A stretch of 25,823 nucleotides of DNA from an uncultured Granulosicoccus sp. (GCA_937924505.1 CALDSR010000059.1:1-25823); one strand, 5' to 3'; shown: positions 15,909 through 24,290, numbered from the stretch's first letter. The notes: a model not told the origin generated them from the sequence alone. Numbers and translations are program-made.

Positions 15909-18511
15909 ACGGGTTTCCCCTTTCGGCTTTTCACCCAGTTGATTTCCTTTGTTGGCGAAAATGCCATGAGACGTTTGCACAAGCCACGAGCGTAGTCGCG
16001 ACAGTAACTCAGGCGAGTGTAGTAGCCATCCGGTATGGACACCTCTGCCAAACCTTGGAGCCTGGGGTCAAGCGGTGATTCGGTATACATCAACGTATTA
16101 GGACCGTGGTTCTGGTGCAGGATGGCCTGGATACGGGTATACCAGGGGGTATCCGATTTGTTCAAGGTGTCAATGACATATTCACGAAAAAACTGCGCCT
16201 TTTGCAGATACGCCGTGCGGTTATCGGTCGAGAGTAAATAGGCAGCATAGAACAAATTCGCCTTGCGAATATCCTGAGCGGCCCATGTATTGTTGACGAA
16301 TTCAAGTTTCGACTCCTGCTCCAGAAACGGCTTTTCGTGTTCCAGCATCCAGTCAACATAGTGAAAGAAACCACGCAGTATTCGCAGGAAATGCTCGTCG
16401 AGATCACCTTCCTGTCGCTTGACTTGCAAATAGTCAGCGACATCCTGCAAAAACACAGTGTAATACCAAGTGCCTTCTATATCGTCGAAGTTTCTCGCGT
16501 CAAGATCATCAGTGGCCGAAAATGTGTTTTCGATAACTGCTTGGGCGCGTTGCAGATACTCGCGCGTACCCGTAAGTCGATAACTGTTGAGCAGTGCACG
16601 GATAAAGTTACCAGTCCCGCGATCCAGCGTGTAGGCGTAACGGAACACCTGACGTCCTTGCATGACCTGCACGCCATCGCGAAGGCCACGACGCAGGAAA
16701 CGGACTGCACCATCGATCAGGTTGCCCGAGCCATTGATGGTTTTGTCAGCCCATTCGGTAATCGACAACACGGCCTCACGGGCGCGGCGGTCACCCGTCA
16801 GACAATAGTAATAGCGAAAGCCCGTGGTGTAGCAATGCTGATCACCGGGGCCACCACTGCTCGAATGCGATTCGAGATCCGACTGGTGCGACAAGGAAAA
16901 GGTGCGATGGGTGCAAGTGTTGGCACTGACGTGATGATTGGTGTGCCAGAAATAACCACGGTTGTACTCAACTCGATCCTCATCCGTGTGATACAGATCG
17001 ATGTCGAGTACATGGCGAGCCAGATCGTGCATCAGTTCGTACCAGCGTTGATCACCGGTCAATGCATATTGTCGGGCAAAGCCTGCCAATGGATCGTATT
17101 GATTGTTGTAGTGTGAGTGGAAATCCGTGTCTACCCCGTACAACCAGACTTCGTGATCAGCATAGAGCTCACCGAAGTTCCGCCAGCCATATTCGTCCAC
17201 TTGTTCCCGTTTGGCAAAAAAACTGTGTTCGCCGTCGAGACCCAGTGACAACAAGGCATCGTATTCAGCGTCCGTGTTATCAGCTGAGGTGTAAGGAAAA
17301 ACACCACTCGCATAAACTGTGTCGCGATCAATAATGATGGTTGCCGGATCATGCAACCATCGCAGGGCATTTTCCGAACGAGCGATATGCATGAATAATC
17401 GATGAGTTTTTTTCTCACCCCCTTGCAATTCGTGAACGGTCGGTGAGATGTCAGGGTACAAGGAAACGTCAAAGGCACCCTCTCCGACATGCATGGATTT
17501 TGGAAAATTCTGCCAAAATTGCTCCAGCGCAAAGGTTGTCGAAAAACTCTCGTTGTCGAACCTGACCGTTGGGCTTGCGCGTTCGATTTCGGTACTGACT
17601 TGATGATCGGCCTTTACGACACAACACCTTGACAGATCGGGCAAGGAACCATCCGCTTGCACATGAATCTTCGATTCGCGCTGTGGTCCTCCACTGCTTT
17701 GCTGAATGATATCAATCGCGGCGCCATCAACGGCTATGAAAGCTTGGTCGTCACCCAGACTGTATCTGGGGGCCTTAAGTGACTCCCCCTGCATTTCAAC
17801 AGACAGCGCACGAAACACAACAGAGCCCGGATCCCCTAAGTCCCAGAAGCCATCCTGATGAAGCGCACGCGATGGGTTGTGTAAGGTCAGTTCGCATTCC
17901 ATCAGACCGCAGCCGGCATACACGGTGTAACTCACGTCCACCAGGATTCGGCGTTCAGTCGCTGCAATCGATAGATGTCCACGTCGAGTAATGCAGGCTA
18001 TCTGGCCGCGTGTGCCTTGCTCAATCTGCTGTTTCTGGAGTTCGAAACAACAGCGCTGTCCGTTTACATCGGTCAGGATGAGTTCTGCCGTGGTCGCGGC
18101 GCCTGAGTTGTCGCTGACGTCAACGACCGCCGGAAAAAAACCATGTTCGTTGTCGAAGCGGAACCTTGACATTCCATTCGTGACTTCTATCACGGTAGGG
18201 GTTTCAGAAACGGTCAAATACGACTCACCAGGCTTGTTCTCGGATGCCGGTCTGGTGGCAAGCGTGCAGCGCATCTCAGTGTTCACCGGTAGTGAAATGA
18301 CCGCTTTCAGCAAAACCCATTTGACGGATTTATCGGACCAGAATTCTAGTGCTTCAAGCTCGTGGCAGTGCACGACACCTGCATCGGTGACGAGAGACAA
18401 GTCGCTGACGGTCGAGCAAACTGAGATCGGAAAAGGCACACCAATACTGACCACCTGATGGTCGATCGGCTGATTATGCGGGTTTCTGAGTGTGAGTGAC
18501 GGTTCAGACAC
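15905..18511 (-). CDS. RIFT-barrel/YetA-like protein (exo-rhamnogalacturonan lyase-like), no export signal
   Basis: The 868-residue protein begins with a RIFT-barrel-like domain: SIGVPFP (22-28) and FWSDKSVKWVLL (57-68). An alpha/alpha-toroid-like region follows, with DEYGWRNFGELYADHEVW (439-456), HYNNQYDPLAGF (467-478), FWHTNHHVSANTCTHRTFS (521-539) and GGPGDQHCYTTGF (553-565). These are the landmarks of the YetA/PcRGLX family of exo-acting rhamnogalacturonan lyases, and the length is close to theirs. It may cleave or edit a uronate/rhamnose-containing glycan. The start is GTG 18511. An in-frame TGA lies 14 codons upstream with no hydrophobic stretch between, so a cytoplasmic location is implied. 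It overlaps the glycosyltransferase start by ATGA, which ties it to EPS synthesis. The activity is inferred, not seen. Confidence 0.78.
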   Translation of the reverse strand: MSEPSLTLRNPHNQPIDHQVVSIGVPFPISVCSTVSDLSLVTDAGVVHCHELEALEFWSDKSVKWVLLKAVISLPVNTEMRCTLATRPASENKPGESYLTVSETPTVIEVTNGMSRFRFDNEHGFFPAVVDVSDNSGAATTAELILTDVNGQRCCFELQKQQIEQGTRGQIACITRRGHLSIAATERRILVDVSYTVYAGCGLMECELTLHNPSRALHQDGFWDLGDPGSVVFRALSVEMQGESLKAPRYSLGDDQAFIAVDGAAIDIIQQSSGGPQRESKIHVQADGSLPDLSRCCVVKADHQVSTEIERASPTVRFDNESFSTTFALEQFWQNFPKSMHVGEGAFDVSLYPDISPTVHELQGGEKKTHRLFMHIARSENALRWLHDPATIIIDRDTVYASGVFPYTSADNTDAEYDALLSLGLDGEHSFFAKREQVDEYGWRNFGELYADHEVWLYGVDTDFHSHYNNQYDPLAGFARQYALTGDQRWYELMHDLARHVLDIDLYHTDEDRVEYNRGYFWHTNHHVSANTCTHRTFSLSHQSDLESHSSSGGPGDQHCYTTGFRYYYCLTGDRRAREAVLSITEWADKTINGSGNLIDGAVRFLRRGLRDGVQVMQGRQVFRYAYTLDRGTGNFIRALLNSYRLTGTREYLQRAQAVIENTFSATDDLDARNFDDIEGTWYYTVFLQDVADYLQVKRQEGDLDEHFLRILRGFFHYVDWMLEHEKPFLEQESKLEFVNNTWAAQDIRKANLFYAAYLLSTDNRTAYLQKAQFFREYVIDTLNKSDTPWYTRIQAILHQNHGPNTLMYTESPLDPRLQGLAEVSIPDGYYTRLSYCRDYARGLCKRLMAFSPTKEINWVKSRKGKPV

Positions 18512-18589
18512 GCGGGGAATATTTCGCCATGGTTTGTGAGCTTGTCAGTGGAAAAGAATAGTAAGGTTTATTGGTGATCTGTATTATTA

Positions 18590-18616
18590 ACGGTGAAACC
18601 GTACGCAGCAATACGG
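18590..18616 (+). promoter_or_regulatory. Two mutually exclusive small hairpins upstream of the beta-helix gene
   Basis: ACGGT-GAA-ACCGT (18590-18602) and CCGTA-N8-TACGG (18599-18616) share the CCGT segment, so only one can form at a time. They sit just before the possible TTG start at 18618. Each stem is only 5 bp, and a regulatory role is speculative. The rest of the 18512-18656 divergent region shows no convincing -35/-10 pair. Confidence 0.3.
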
Positions 18617-18656
18617 ATTGAATTCTCCAGTCCGGTCACTCTATTCTAAAGACCTC

Positions 18657-19913
18657 ATGCAAAAAATCATGCCAGTACTTTCAGTGATATTCAGCGTGAC
18701 CGCTATTGTGTATGTCGGCATCGCTCTGCTCAATCTTGAAACCGATGAGCCACCGGCCGAGGTGCAAGCCGCTGCCCTGCCAAAAGCGCCCAGCGAGAAT
18801 TGCGTCGCAGCCCCGCCATTGCCTGAAGTCGAGCGTGACAACGGCGCAATCAGGGTACTGGACATTCATAGCGTCGAAGCTTTGCATGACGCGATGAACG
18901 ATCTGCGAGCCAATACCGTTCTGCTACTCAGCCCAGGTCGATACGATTTAAAGAAAACGCTTTCGGTCGAGGTGGACAATATAACCATCCGCGGTAACAG
19001 CACGCGCTGCGATGAAATCGCACTGGTTGGCAAAGGTATGGACGATGTCGCTGGAGACGCACTGATTCCACACGGAATCTGGACGAACGCCCGTAATCTC
19101 AAAGTGCAGAATTTAAGCATTCGAGACGTTTATCGTCATGCGATCGCGTTCGATGGCCAGGCAATATCGCCAGAACTTTACAATCTGGCGCTGATTGACA
19201 CTGGGGAACAATTTGTCAAAGCTAATCCACTTGATTTTGGCAAAGGCGTTGACAAGGGACGCGTCGAATATTCCTTGATTCGTTATAGCGATGGGCCGGC
19301 GAAAACCAATCACGGCAGCGGGACGGGTTATACAAACGGTATCGATATTCATGCGGGCAATGGTTGGGTTATCGCAAACAACAAGTTTATGGACATACAT
19401 GTCCCTGATAATTCTGACCATCTCTGGAATCCGGCAATACTTGCCTGGAACGGTGCATCGAACACGGTTGTTGAATACAACCGCTTTCACAATGTCGACC
19501 GAGCCATTGCATTCGGACTCGAAGAACGAGAGGACGATCATAACGGAGGCAGCATCAAACATAATATGATTGCGATGGATGCCGGTCTATTCTCACGCAA
19601 GCGTCGCGAGACCGCTGATGCGCCGATTCTGCTTTGGAGTTCACCCGACACCATGATCGAGAACAATACGATTTTGACGAGAGGCAATACGAAAAGCGCT
19701 ATCGAATTGAGATTCAATAGTGACGGCGCCTGGATCGCACGAAACATTCTTGACGCCGCTATCAGTGACCGCGACAGCAGTGTGGTTACGGTGCGGGACA
19801 ATGAGACGATAGATACCCTCAGCTATTTTGTCGACCCATCAGTTGCGGATTTGCGCTTGACAGAAAATGCTCCGAGCAAATATCAGGGTCTGGGTGCCGA
19901 CGTTCCTCAGTGA
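18657..19913 (+). CDS. Membrane-anchored right-handed parallel beta-helix protein
   Basis: The 418-residue protein has a single N-terminal hydrophobic helix (MQKIMPVLSVIFSVTAIVYV, about residues 5-25). A Pro/Ala-rich linker with one Cys comes next, then a pectate-lyase-like beta-helix. Repeated short strands with Asn/Gly turns are visible, for example VDNITIRGNSTRC, ARNLKVQNLSIRDVY, GWVIANNKFMDIHV, NTVVEYNRFHNVDRAIAFG and TMIENNTILTRGN. It probably acts in the periplasm, tethered to the inner membrane, as a polysaccharide lyase, epimerase or binding protein. Catalytic residues cannot be assigned by eye. I prefer ATG 18657 because the membrane helix follows directly; TTG 18618 would add 13 residues. 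The VanZ-like gene begins 10 bp after its stop. Confidence 0.77.
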   Translation: MQKIMPVLSVIFSVTAIVYVGIALLNLETDEPPAEVQAAALPKAPSENCVAAPPLPEVERDNGAIRVLDIHSVEALHDAMNDLRANTVLLLSPGRYDLKKTLSVEVDNITIRGNSTRCDEIALVGKGMDDVAGDALIPHGIWTNARNLKVQNLSIRDVYRHAIAFDGQAISPELYNLALIDTGEQFVKANPLDFGKGVDKGRVEYSLIRYSDGPAKTNHGSGTGYTNGIDIHAGNGWVIANNKFMDIHVPDNSDHLWNPAILAWNGASNTVVEYNRFHNVDRAIAFGLEEREDDHNGGSIKHNMIAMDAGLFSRKRRETADAPILLWSSPDTMIENNTILTRGNTKSAIELRFNSDGAWIARNILDAAISDRDSSVVTVRDNETIDTLSYFVDPSVADLRLTENAPSKYQGLGADVPQ

Positions 19914-19923
19914 GGTCATCGTT

Positions 19924-20898
19924 GTGAACTCTCGCCTTTTACGGTTCGTCGGAATCGCCCTGTTGGGCGTGATGATCGCGCTGGCGTTTCTCGTCCCCTT
20001 ACCGGGTCAATCCTTTCTCGGCAGAGCTATTCAAAATGCGTTGCATACACTCGCCTTTGGAGTGTTTGCTTTTGCACTTGATTGGTATATCGCTCGACCG
20101 GGACAAACACATCGCAGCGATAACAGGAGGGCACCGTCGCTTTCAACCGTCGTGCTACGGTCATCTTTGGTCTTGATCGCGCTCGCGATTCTGACCGAGC
20201 TCGTACAGCCTTTGACAGGACGTAGCTACAGCACAGACGACATTTTGCGGGATTTCCTCGGGATCGCGATTGGCCATCTCGTTTTTATACGCTACCAACC
20301 GTCAGCGATTACCGGTTCAACACGATTCATGTTCGGCTTCGCGCTGCTGGCACTGATTCTGTTGGGTGCAAGCCAAATCCTGTGGGTAGGGTATCTGTCC
20401 ACAACAAAACCGGCATGGCCTGTATTGGCAGATTTTGAACATCCACAATCATTGGCTTTTGTCCGAAAAAACGGCAAAAACAACATCAAGCGGGTGACTG
20501 CCCCAACGCCCTGGCAAGTCAACCGGTCCGAAGTCATTCGTATCGTGAAAGACTCGACGCCATACAGCGGCTTCTCATTGCTTGACTTCAAGTCGGACTG
20601 GCGTGCCTTGTCTCACTTCAAATTTGATGTTTTCAACCCGGAAGATCATACGGTCGAACTCAATCTGCGCATCAATGACAAGCACCACAACAACCAGTAC
20701 AACGACAGGTTCAATCGAGTCTTTGCACTGGCGCCGGGAGCGACCGCAATAACATTGGCGATTGACGAGATGCTCTCACTGGGCACCGCCGATCACGGAC
20801 GTACTATGGATATCTCGACAATCAACAAACTTGTGTTCTTCATGACCACTGACAACATGGGAGACACGCTATACCTGGATAATATCCGGGTGCATTGA
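19924..20898 (+). CDS. VanZ-like membrane protein with C-terminal jelly-roll/CBM-like domain
   Basis: The 324-residue protein has about five membrane helices in the first 165 residues. These include the VanZ-family pattern NALHTLAFGVFAFAL, then TELVQPLTGRSYSTDDILRD (the conserved E-x-x-Q-x-x-x-x-R...D) and FLGIAIGHLVF. After the last helix, about 150 residues begin WPVLADFEHPQSL and contain alternating strands (GFSLLDFKSDWRALSHFKFD, VELNLRIND, DTLYLDNIRVH). They resemble carbohydrate-binding jelly-roll modules of the CIA30/CBM11-like kind; this domain would face the periplasm. The start is GTG 19924 with GAGG eight bases upstream, overlapping the previous stop codon. Function is unknown; EPS binding or anchoring beside the beta-helix protein is inferred. 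Confidence 0.75.
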   Translation: MNSRLLRFVGIALLGVMIALAFLVPLPGQSFLGRAIQNALHTLAFGVFAFALDWYIARPGQTHRSDNRRAPSLSTVVLRSSLVLIALAILTELVQPLTGRSYSTDDILRDFLGIAIGHLVFIRYQPSAITGSTRFMFGFALLALILLGASQILWVGYLSTTKPAWPVLADFEHPQSLAFVRKNGKNNIKRVTAPTPWQVNRSEVIRIVKDSTPYSGFSLLDFKSDWRALSHFKFDVFNPEDHTVELNLRINDKHHNNQYNDRFNRVFALAPGATAITLAIDEMLSLGTADHGRTMDISTINKLVFFMTTDNMGDTLYLDNIRVH

Positions 20899-20908
20899 TG
20901 ACTTTTCG

Positions 20909-21274
20909 CTAGATTGTCAAATCCTGCAAGCTACGGCCGTTTTTCAGCTGCGCCTGCACCCAACGTGGCTGTCGTCCCCTGCCAGTCCATTTCTGTGATT
21001 TGTCATCCGGGTTCTGGTATTTCGGTGCGACGGGACCACGTTTGGCACTGGCCTTTTTCTTTTTGGACGGTTTGGCTTTGGAAGCTATGCCTTTTTTGAC
21101 CGCACCTTCACTAATCAGCTCCTGAAAATCGAAACCGCTGCTTTTTGCCACCGCTGCCATCTTGGCAATGACCGCCTTTTTCTCGCGAACCTGCTTGCTC
21201 TTGATGACCTTCTCGATCTTGTCTTTCTCCTTGTTCAGTTTATCGAGCGGCCAGGATGCGTAATTTGTTGCCAT
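20909..21274 (-). CDS. H-NS-family nucleoid-associated protein
   Basis: The 121-residue basic protein has a short N-terminal helical region (about 8-50) for oligomerisation and a Lys/Ala/Ser-rich linker (about 65-80). The C-terminal H-NS DNA-binding domain reads PKYQNPDDKSQKWTGRGRQP then RWVQAQLKNGRSLQDL (84-119). TGRGRQPRW (97-105) contains the core AT-hook-like loop that enters AT-rich minor grooves. The size and linker resemble BpH3/HvrA-like H-NS proteins of beta- and gammaproteobacteria. It converges with the VanZ-like gene (10 bp apart) and is divergent from a small membrane protein. Silencing of AT-rich DNA, including possibly this EPS locus, is inferred. Confidence 0.92.
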   Translation of the reverse strand: MATNYASWPLDKLNKEKDKIEKVIKSKQVREKKAVIAKMAAVAKSSGFDFQELISEGAVKKGIASKAKPSKKKKASAKRGPVAPKYQNPDDKSQKWTGRGRQPRWVQAQLKNGRSLQDLTI

Positions 21275-21537
21275 TAAATTTATATTTACTCAGGAATATT
21301 CAAAGGATATTTAAAGTATCTGGCTATATACGGGAAAAACGGCCAGAGCGATCAGTAAAGAATAAATAATTTAAATTCGTCTGGCAATTGAATTACGAGG
21401 AAAATGGTTAAATTACTGAAAGCAATCTCAGTAATGATATTTCGCGTCTCGTTATCTTAAAAAGTACCTGATCAATCGCGCCCCGTTATTCCCGCATACA
21501 TCTATACTCTGGGGACGATCAGACGAGGTGCGCCTGC
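21275..21537. promoter_or_regulatory. AT-rich divergent intergenic region of the H-NS-like gene
   Basis: This 263-bp gap is clearly more AT-rich than the flanking genes, with A/T tracts at 21275-21300 and 21355-21380. It holds a perfect 8-bp inverted repeat, ATTACTGA (21412-21419) and TCAGTAAT (21428-21435), with an 8-nt loop. A TATACT at 21512-21517 could be a -10 box for the downstream plus-strand gene, but no matching -35 was found. H-NS-family genes are often autoregulated through such AT-rich DNA. Confidence 0.4.
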
Positions 21538-21945
21538 ATGCGCTGGATTTTATCTATCCCGCTGTTCCTGTACGTATTGATTGCCGCAAACGTCGTCATG
21601 TTAACCGGCCCGTTGGACGAGCCTGTTATCAATATCATACTGCTTGAGTTTCTGCTGCCATCAGGGCGCCTGTTGATTATTACGATCAGCGACGCCTTTA
21701 TTCTCGCCAGCGTCATGTTTCTTTATATTGAAACATTCAAGGCGACGCGCACATCAGTAATTTCAATTATCGACCATTTCTTTTCGCTACTGGTCTTTGT
21801 TGCATTTCTGATCGAATTTCTCGTGGTTCCAAGGCTCGGTAATACCACCTTTCTGATCATGACAGTGGCATCGCTGATGGATGTGGTCATGGGATTTACT
21901 GTCACGATATCTACCGCCAAGCGTGATTTCGCCATCGGAGGCTAA
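21538..21945 (+). CDS. Small four-helix inner-membrane protein of unknown function
   Basis: I do not recognise this 135-residue protein. It has four predicted membrane helices at about 3-23, 45-66, 74-97 and 103-124. Short charged loops separate them, and there are acidic residues next to or inside the helices (Asp52, Glu65, Asp79, Glu93, Asp115). The start is ATG 21538 with GAGG about ten bases upstream. It stands alone, divergent from the H-NS-like gene and convergent with rimO (24 bp gap). Acidic residues in the membrane could suggest a transport or assembly role, but nothing specific is supported. Confidence 0.75.
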   Translation: MRWILSIPLFLYVLIAANVVMLTGPLDEPVINIILLEFLLPSGRLLIITISDAFILASVMFLYIETFKATRTSVISIIDHFFSLLVFVAFLIEFLVVPRLGNTTFLIMTVASLMDVVMGFTVTISTAKRDFAIGG

Positions 21946-21969
21946 TCACCGAAATTTCCAGAGTATCGC

Positions 21970-23313
21970 TCAAGTGACTACTCGTCCAATCAAGTCGTGC
22001 TCATCGGCAGCCGTAATATCCACCTCAATGAAATCACCTGCGTTAATTTCGTAGCCATCGTTCTCGATATGCACGACGCCGTCGATTTCCGGCGCATTGC
22101 CAGCCGTCCGACCAATGACAAACTCCTTGTCATCCTCGTCAAGCAAGTCGGTTTGGTCAATAAGAACAATTTGCCGTGAACCGACTTGACTTTGCAGCTT
22201 GGCAGCACTGATTTTTGCCTGCGTTTGCATAAACGCCTGCTGCCGCATCTGTTTGATTTCATCGGGTACGGGGTTTTCAAGTTCGTTGGCCGTGGCGCCC
22301 TCAACCGGTGAATATTCGAAGCATCCGACCCGATCAAGCTGCGCCTCTTCAAGCCAGTTCAGGAGTTCCTGGAAGTCATCGTCAGTCTCACCCGGAAACC
22401 CGACAATGAAAGTACTTCGCAAGGTAATTTCCGGACAGATATTGCGCCATTCGGCGATGCGTTTCAGCGTGTTTTCCGCTGCAGCCGGCCGCTTCATGGC
22501 TTTGAGTATTTTCTGACTTCCATGTTGAAACGGAATATCAAGATAAGGCAAAAGCTTGCCATCGGCCATCAGCGGGATGATGTCATCAACATGCGGATAC
22601 GGATACACATAGTGCAAACGCACCCAGATTCCGAGTTCACTTAACGCCTCACATAGTTCCTTGAAACGCGTCTTTATCGGGCGGCCATTCCAGAAAGCCG
22701 TTTTGTATTTGAGGTCAACGCCGTAGGCACTTGTGTCTTGCGAAATCACCAGGAGCTCTCGCACACCCGCGGCTTTTAGTCTTTCCGCCTCTTGCATGAC
22801 ATCGCCGATGTCTCGACTGACCAGACGGCCGCGCATCGACGGGATGATACAAAAGCTGCACTTGTGATTACACCCTTCCGATATTTTCAGGTAGGCGTAA
22901 TGGCGTGGCGTCAGTTTGATGCCTTGCGGCGGCACCAGCTCGATAAAAGGATCATGGGCAACCGTATTCGGCAAATGATCATGCACAGCGGCAACCACTT
23001 CTTCATAGGCCTGTGGTCCGGTAACGGCCAGCACATTCGGATACTGCTGTTGTATGTCTTCGGGTTTGACACCAAGACAACCCGTGACAATAACCTTGCC
23101 ATTCTCGTTTATGGCCTCGCCAATAGCATCCATGGATTCAGCAACGGCACTATCGATGAAACCGCAGGTGTTGACGACAACGAGATCAGCGGAATCGTAA
23201 CTTGGTACGACTTCATAGCCATCGGTTCGGAGCTGAGTCAGTATCCGCTCAGAGTCGACGAGTGCTTTCGGACAGCCAAGGCTGACAAAGCCGACTTTTG
23301 GGGATGAGGACAT
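21970..23313 (-). CDS. rimO: Ribosomal protein S12 methylthiotransferase RimO
   Basis: The 447-residue radical-SAM enzyme adds a methylthio group to the conserved Asp of ribosomal protein S12 (Asp88 in E. coli numbering). The N-terminal MTTase domain has Cys14 ([12 protein letters not shown]), Cys50 (VVNTCGFI) and Cys79 (VTGCLG) for the auxiliary 4Fe-4S cluster. The radical-SAM motif CNHKCSFC gives Cys148, Cys152 and Cys155. The C-terminal TRAM domain ends in [32 protein letters not shown] and [19 protein letters not shown] are typical of RimO rather than MiaB. The length is close to E. coli RimO (441). It is transcribed alone, apparently from a -10 box about 45 bp upstream of the start. Confidence 0.97.
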   Translation of the reverse strand: MSSSPKVGFVSLGCPKALVDSERILTQLRTDGYEVVPSYDSADLVVVNTCGFIDSAVAESMDAIGEAINENGKVIVTGCLGVKPEDIQQQYPNVLAVTGPQAYEEVVAAVHDHLPNTVAHDPFIELVPPQGIKLTPRHYAYLKISEGCNHKCSFCIIPSMRGRLVSRDIGDVMQEAERLKAAGVRELLVISQDTSAYGVDLKYKTAFWNGRPIKTRFKELCEALSELGIWVRLHYVYPYPHVDDIIPLMADGKLLPYLDIPFQHGSQKILKAMKRPAAAENTLKRIAEWRNICPEITLRSTFIVGFPGETDDDFQELLNWLEEAQLDRVGCFEYSPVEGATANELENPVPDEIKQMRQQAFMQTQAKISAAKLQSQVGSRQIVLIDQTDLLDEDDKEFVIGRTAGNAPEIDGVVHIENDGYEINAGDFIEVDITAADEHDLIGRVVT

Positions 23314-23357
23314 TAAGTAACCAGTGTGAAATGGGCGTCTAAAGACACATGCCCGTC

Positions 23358-23363
23358 ATTATA
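23358..23363 (-). promoter_or_regulatory. Candidate -10 box for rimO
   Basis: The minus strand reads TATAAT exactly at these positions, 45 bp upstream of the rimO ATG. The -35 region is poor, overlapping a GC-rich hairpin. Position and perfect -10 sequence support it; the missing -35 keeps confidence low. Confidence 0.35.
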
Positions 23364-23380
23364 CGGCGTTACAACGGTCG

Positions 23381-23398
23381 CGGCGCCCATGTGCGCCG
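23381..23398 (-). terminator. GC-rich hairpin after metF, possible weak terminator
   Basis: CGGCGC (23381-23386) and GCGCCG (23393-23398) form a perfect 6-bp stem with a 6-nt loop, starting 12 bp after the metF stop. No U-tract follows on the minus strand, so it would at best be a weak or factor-dependent terminator. Confidence 0.3.
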
Positions 23399-23409
23399 TT
23401 CCAGTGAAA

Positions 23410-24273
23410 TCAGGCGGCTACCATCGCCGGTAACGGTCTGCCAAGCAATTCCGATCCTATGGCCAAACTCAGTGTTGGCTGATTCAAGGTATAAAGGTGG
23501 AATTCGTCCACTCCCTCCGACTCAAGGTCGCGACACAATGTGACGCACTGATCGATCGCCAACTGTAGACGCGTATCGTCTGTTCGCGCCGTATGAAATC
23601 GTTCAATCAATGCCGAAGGCACGCTCGCTTGACAACGCGCACTGAATGCGACGACTTTGTCTATATCGTGAATCGGCAGGATGCCGGGTACGATCTTGTC
23701 ACCCAAACCGAGCTTGGCCGCCGCATCTCGATATCGCAGGAACGTGTCAGCTTCGAAGAAAAATTGCGTGATGGCATGGTCTGCGCCGAGATCAAACTTG
23801 TGCTTAAGCCAGCAAAGATCGTCTTCGCGTGAAGGCGACTCCGGGTGAGATTCAGGGTATGCCGCAACACTGATTGAAAACTGATTGCGCTGCGCCGCCA
23901 GCTCTACCAGTTCTGAGGCATGCTTGAATGCAGCCGGATTGGATTCAGCACTCGCTGCGCCTTGGCCAATGTCACCGCGCAAGGCCACAAGTCGCTGGAT
24001 TCCGATCGTTGTCAGTCGATCCAGCATCGCATTGCAATCATCTTTGCTTTGTCCTGCACAGGTCATATGCGCCGCAACGGGCACGTTCGAATCTTGCGAC
24101 AGAGACCTTAAAATCTCGATACTGGCATTGCTGTCGCTGCCCAAAGCCCCCCAGGTAATCGATACGAACTCTGGATCAAGTGTTTGCAGACTACCGAGCG
24201 TGTACCAGAAGCGACGTGCTTGCTGTGCGTTTCGCGGCGGGAAGAATTCGAATGACAGGCGTGGTGTAGTCAT
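23410..24273 (-). CDS. metF: 5,10-methylenetetrahydrofolate reductase MetF
   Basis: The 287-residue flavoenzyme reduces 5,10-methylene-THF to 5-methyl-THF for methionine synthesis. Visible motifs are LSFEFFPPR (6-14, containing the catalytic Glu), LVALRGD, GADHAITQFFFEAD for the substrate loop, and KIVPGILPI. The TIM-barrel length matches E. coli MetF (296). I place the start at ATG 24273 because the family begins just before SFEFFPPR; the longer frame would overlap the upstream gene. It is 17 bp downstream of the ArsR-methyltransferase fusion gene, so the two form an operon of the methionine/SAM cycle. Confidence 0.96.
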   Translation of the reverse strand: MTTPRLSFEFFPPRNAQQARRFWYTLGSLQTLDPEFVSITWGALGSDSNASIEILRSLSQDSNVPVAAHMTCAGQSKDDCNAMLDRLTTIGIQRLVALRGDIGQGAASAESNPAAFKHASELVELAAQRNQFSISVAAYPESHPESPSREDDLCWLKHKFDLGADHAITQFFFEADTFLRYRDAAAKLGLGDKIVPGILPIHDIDKVVAFSARCQASVPSALIERFHTARTDDTRLQLAIDQCVTLCRDLESEGVDEFHLYTLNQPTLSLAIGSELLGRPLPAMVAA

Positions 24274-24290
24274 GATTTCGTTCTTGAGAA

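Noticed and set aside
15909..15980. Longer N-terminus for the GT4 gene starting at 15980
   Set aside because: The extra 24 residues are unlike any GT4 start and lie inside the upstream gene. The ATG at 15908 has a strong AAAGGGG and forms an ATGA overlap.
16337..17116. Long plus-strand open frame (259 codons) antisense to the lyase-like gene
   Set aside because: The opposite strand carries the conserved YetA-like motifs across the same stretch, and the plus-strand product shows no coherent protein features.
21404..21460. 18-codon ORF (MVKLLKAISVMIFRVSLS) with an upstream GAGG in the H-NS divergent region
   Set aside because: The GAGG is only 3 bases from the ATG, too close for a good ribosome site. 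Most of the ORF overlaps the 8-bp inverted repeat. A hydrophobic small peptide cannot be excluded, but there is no further support.
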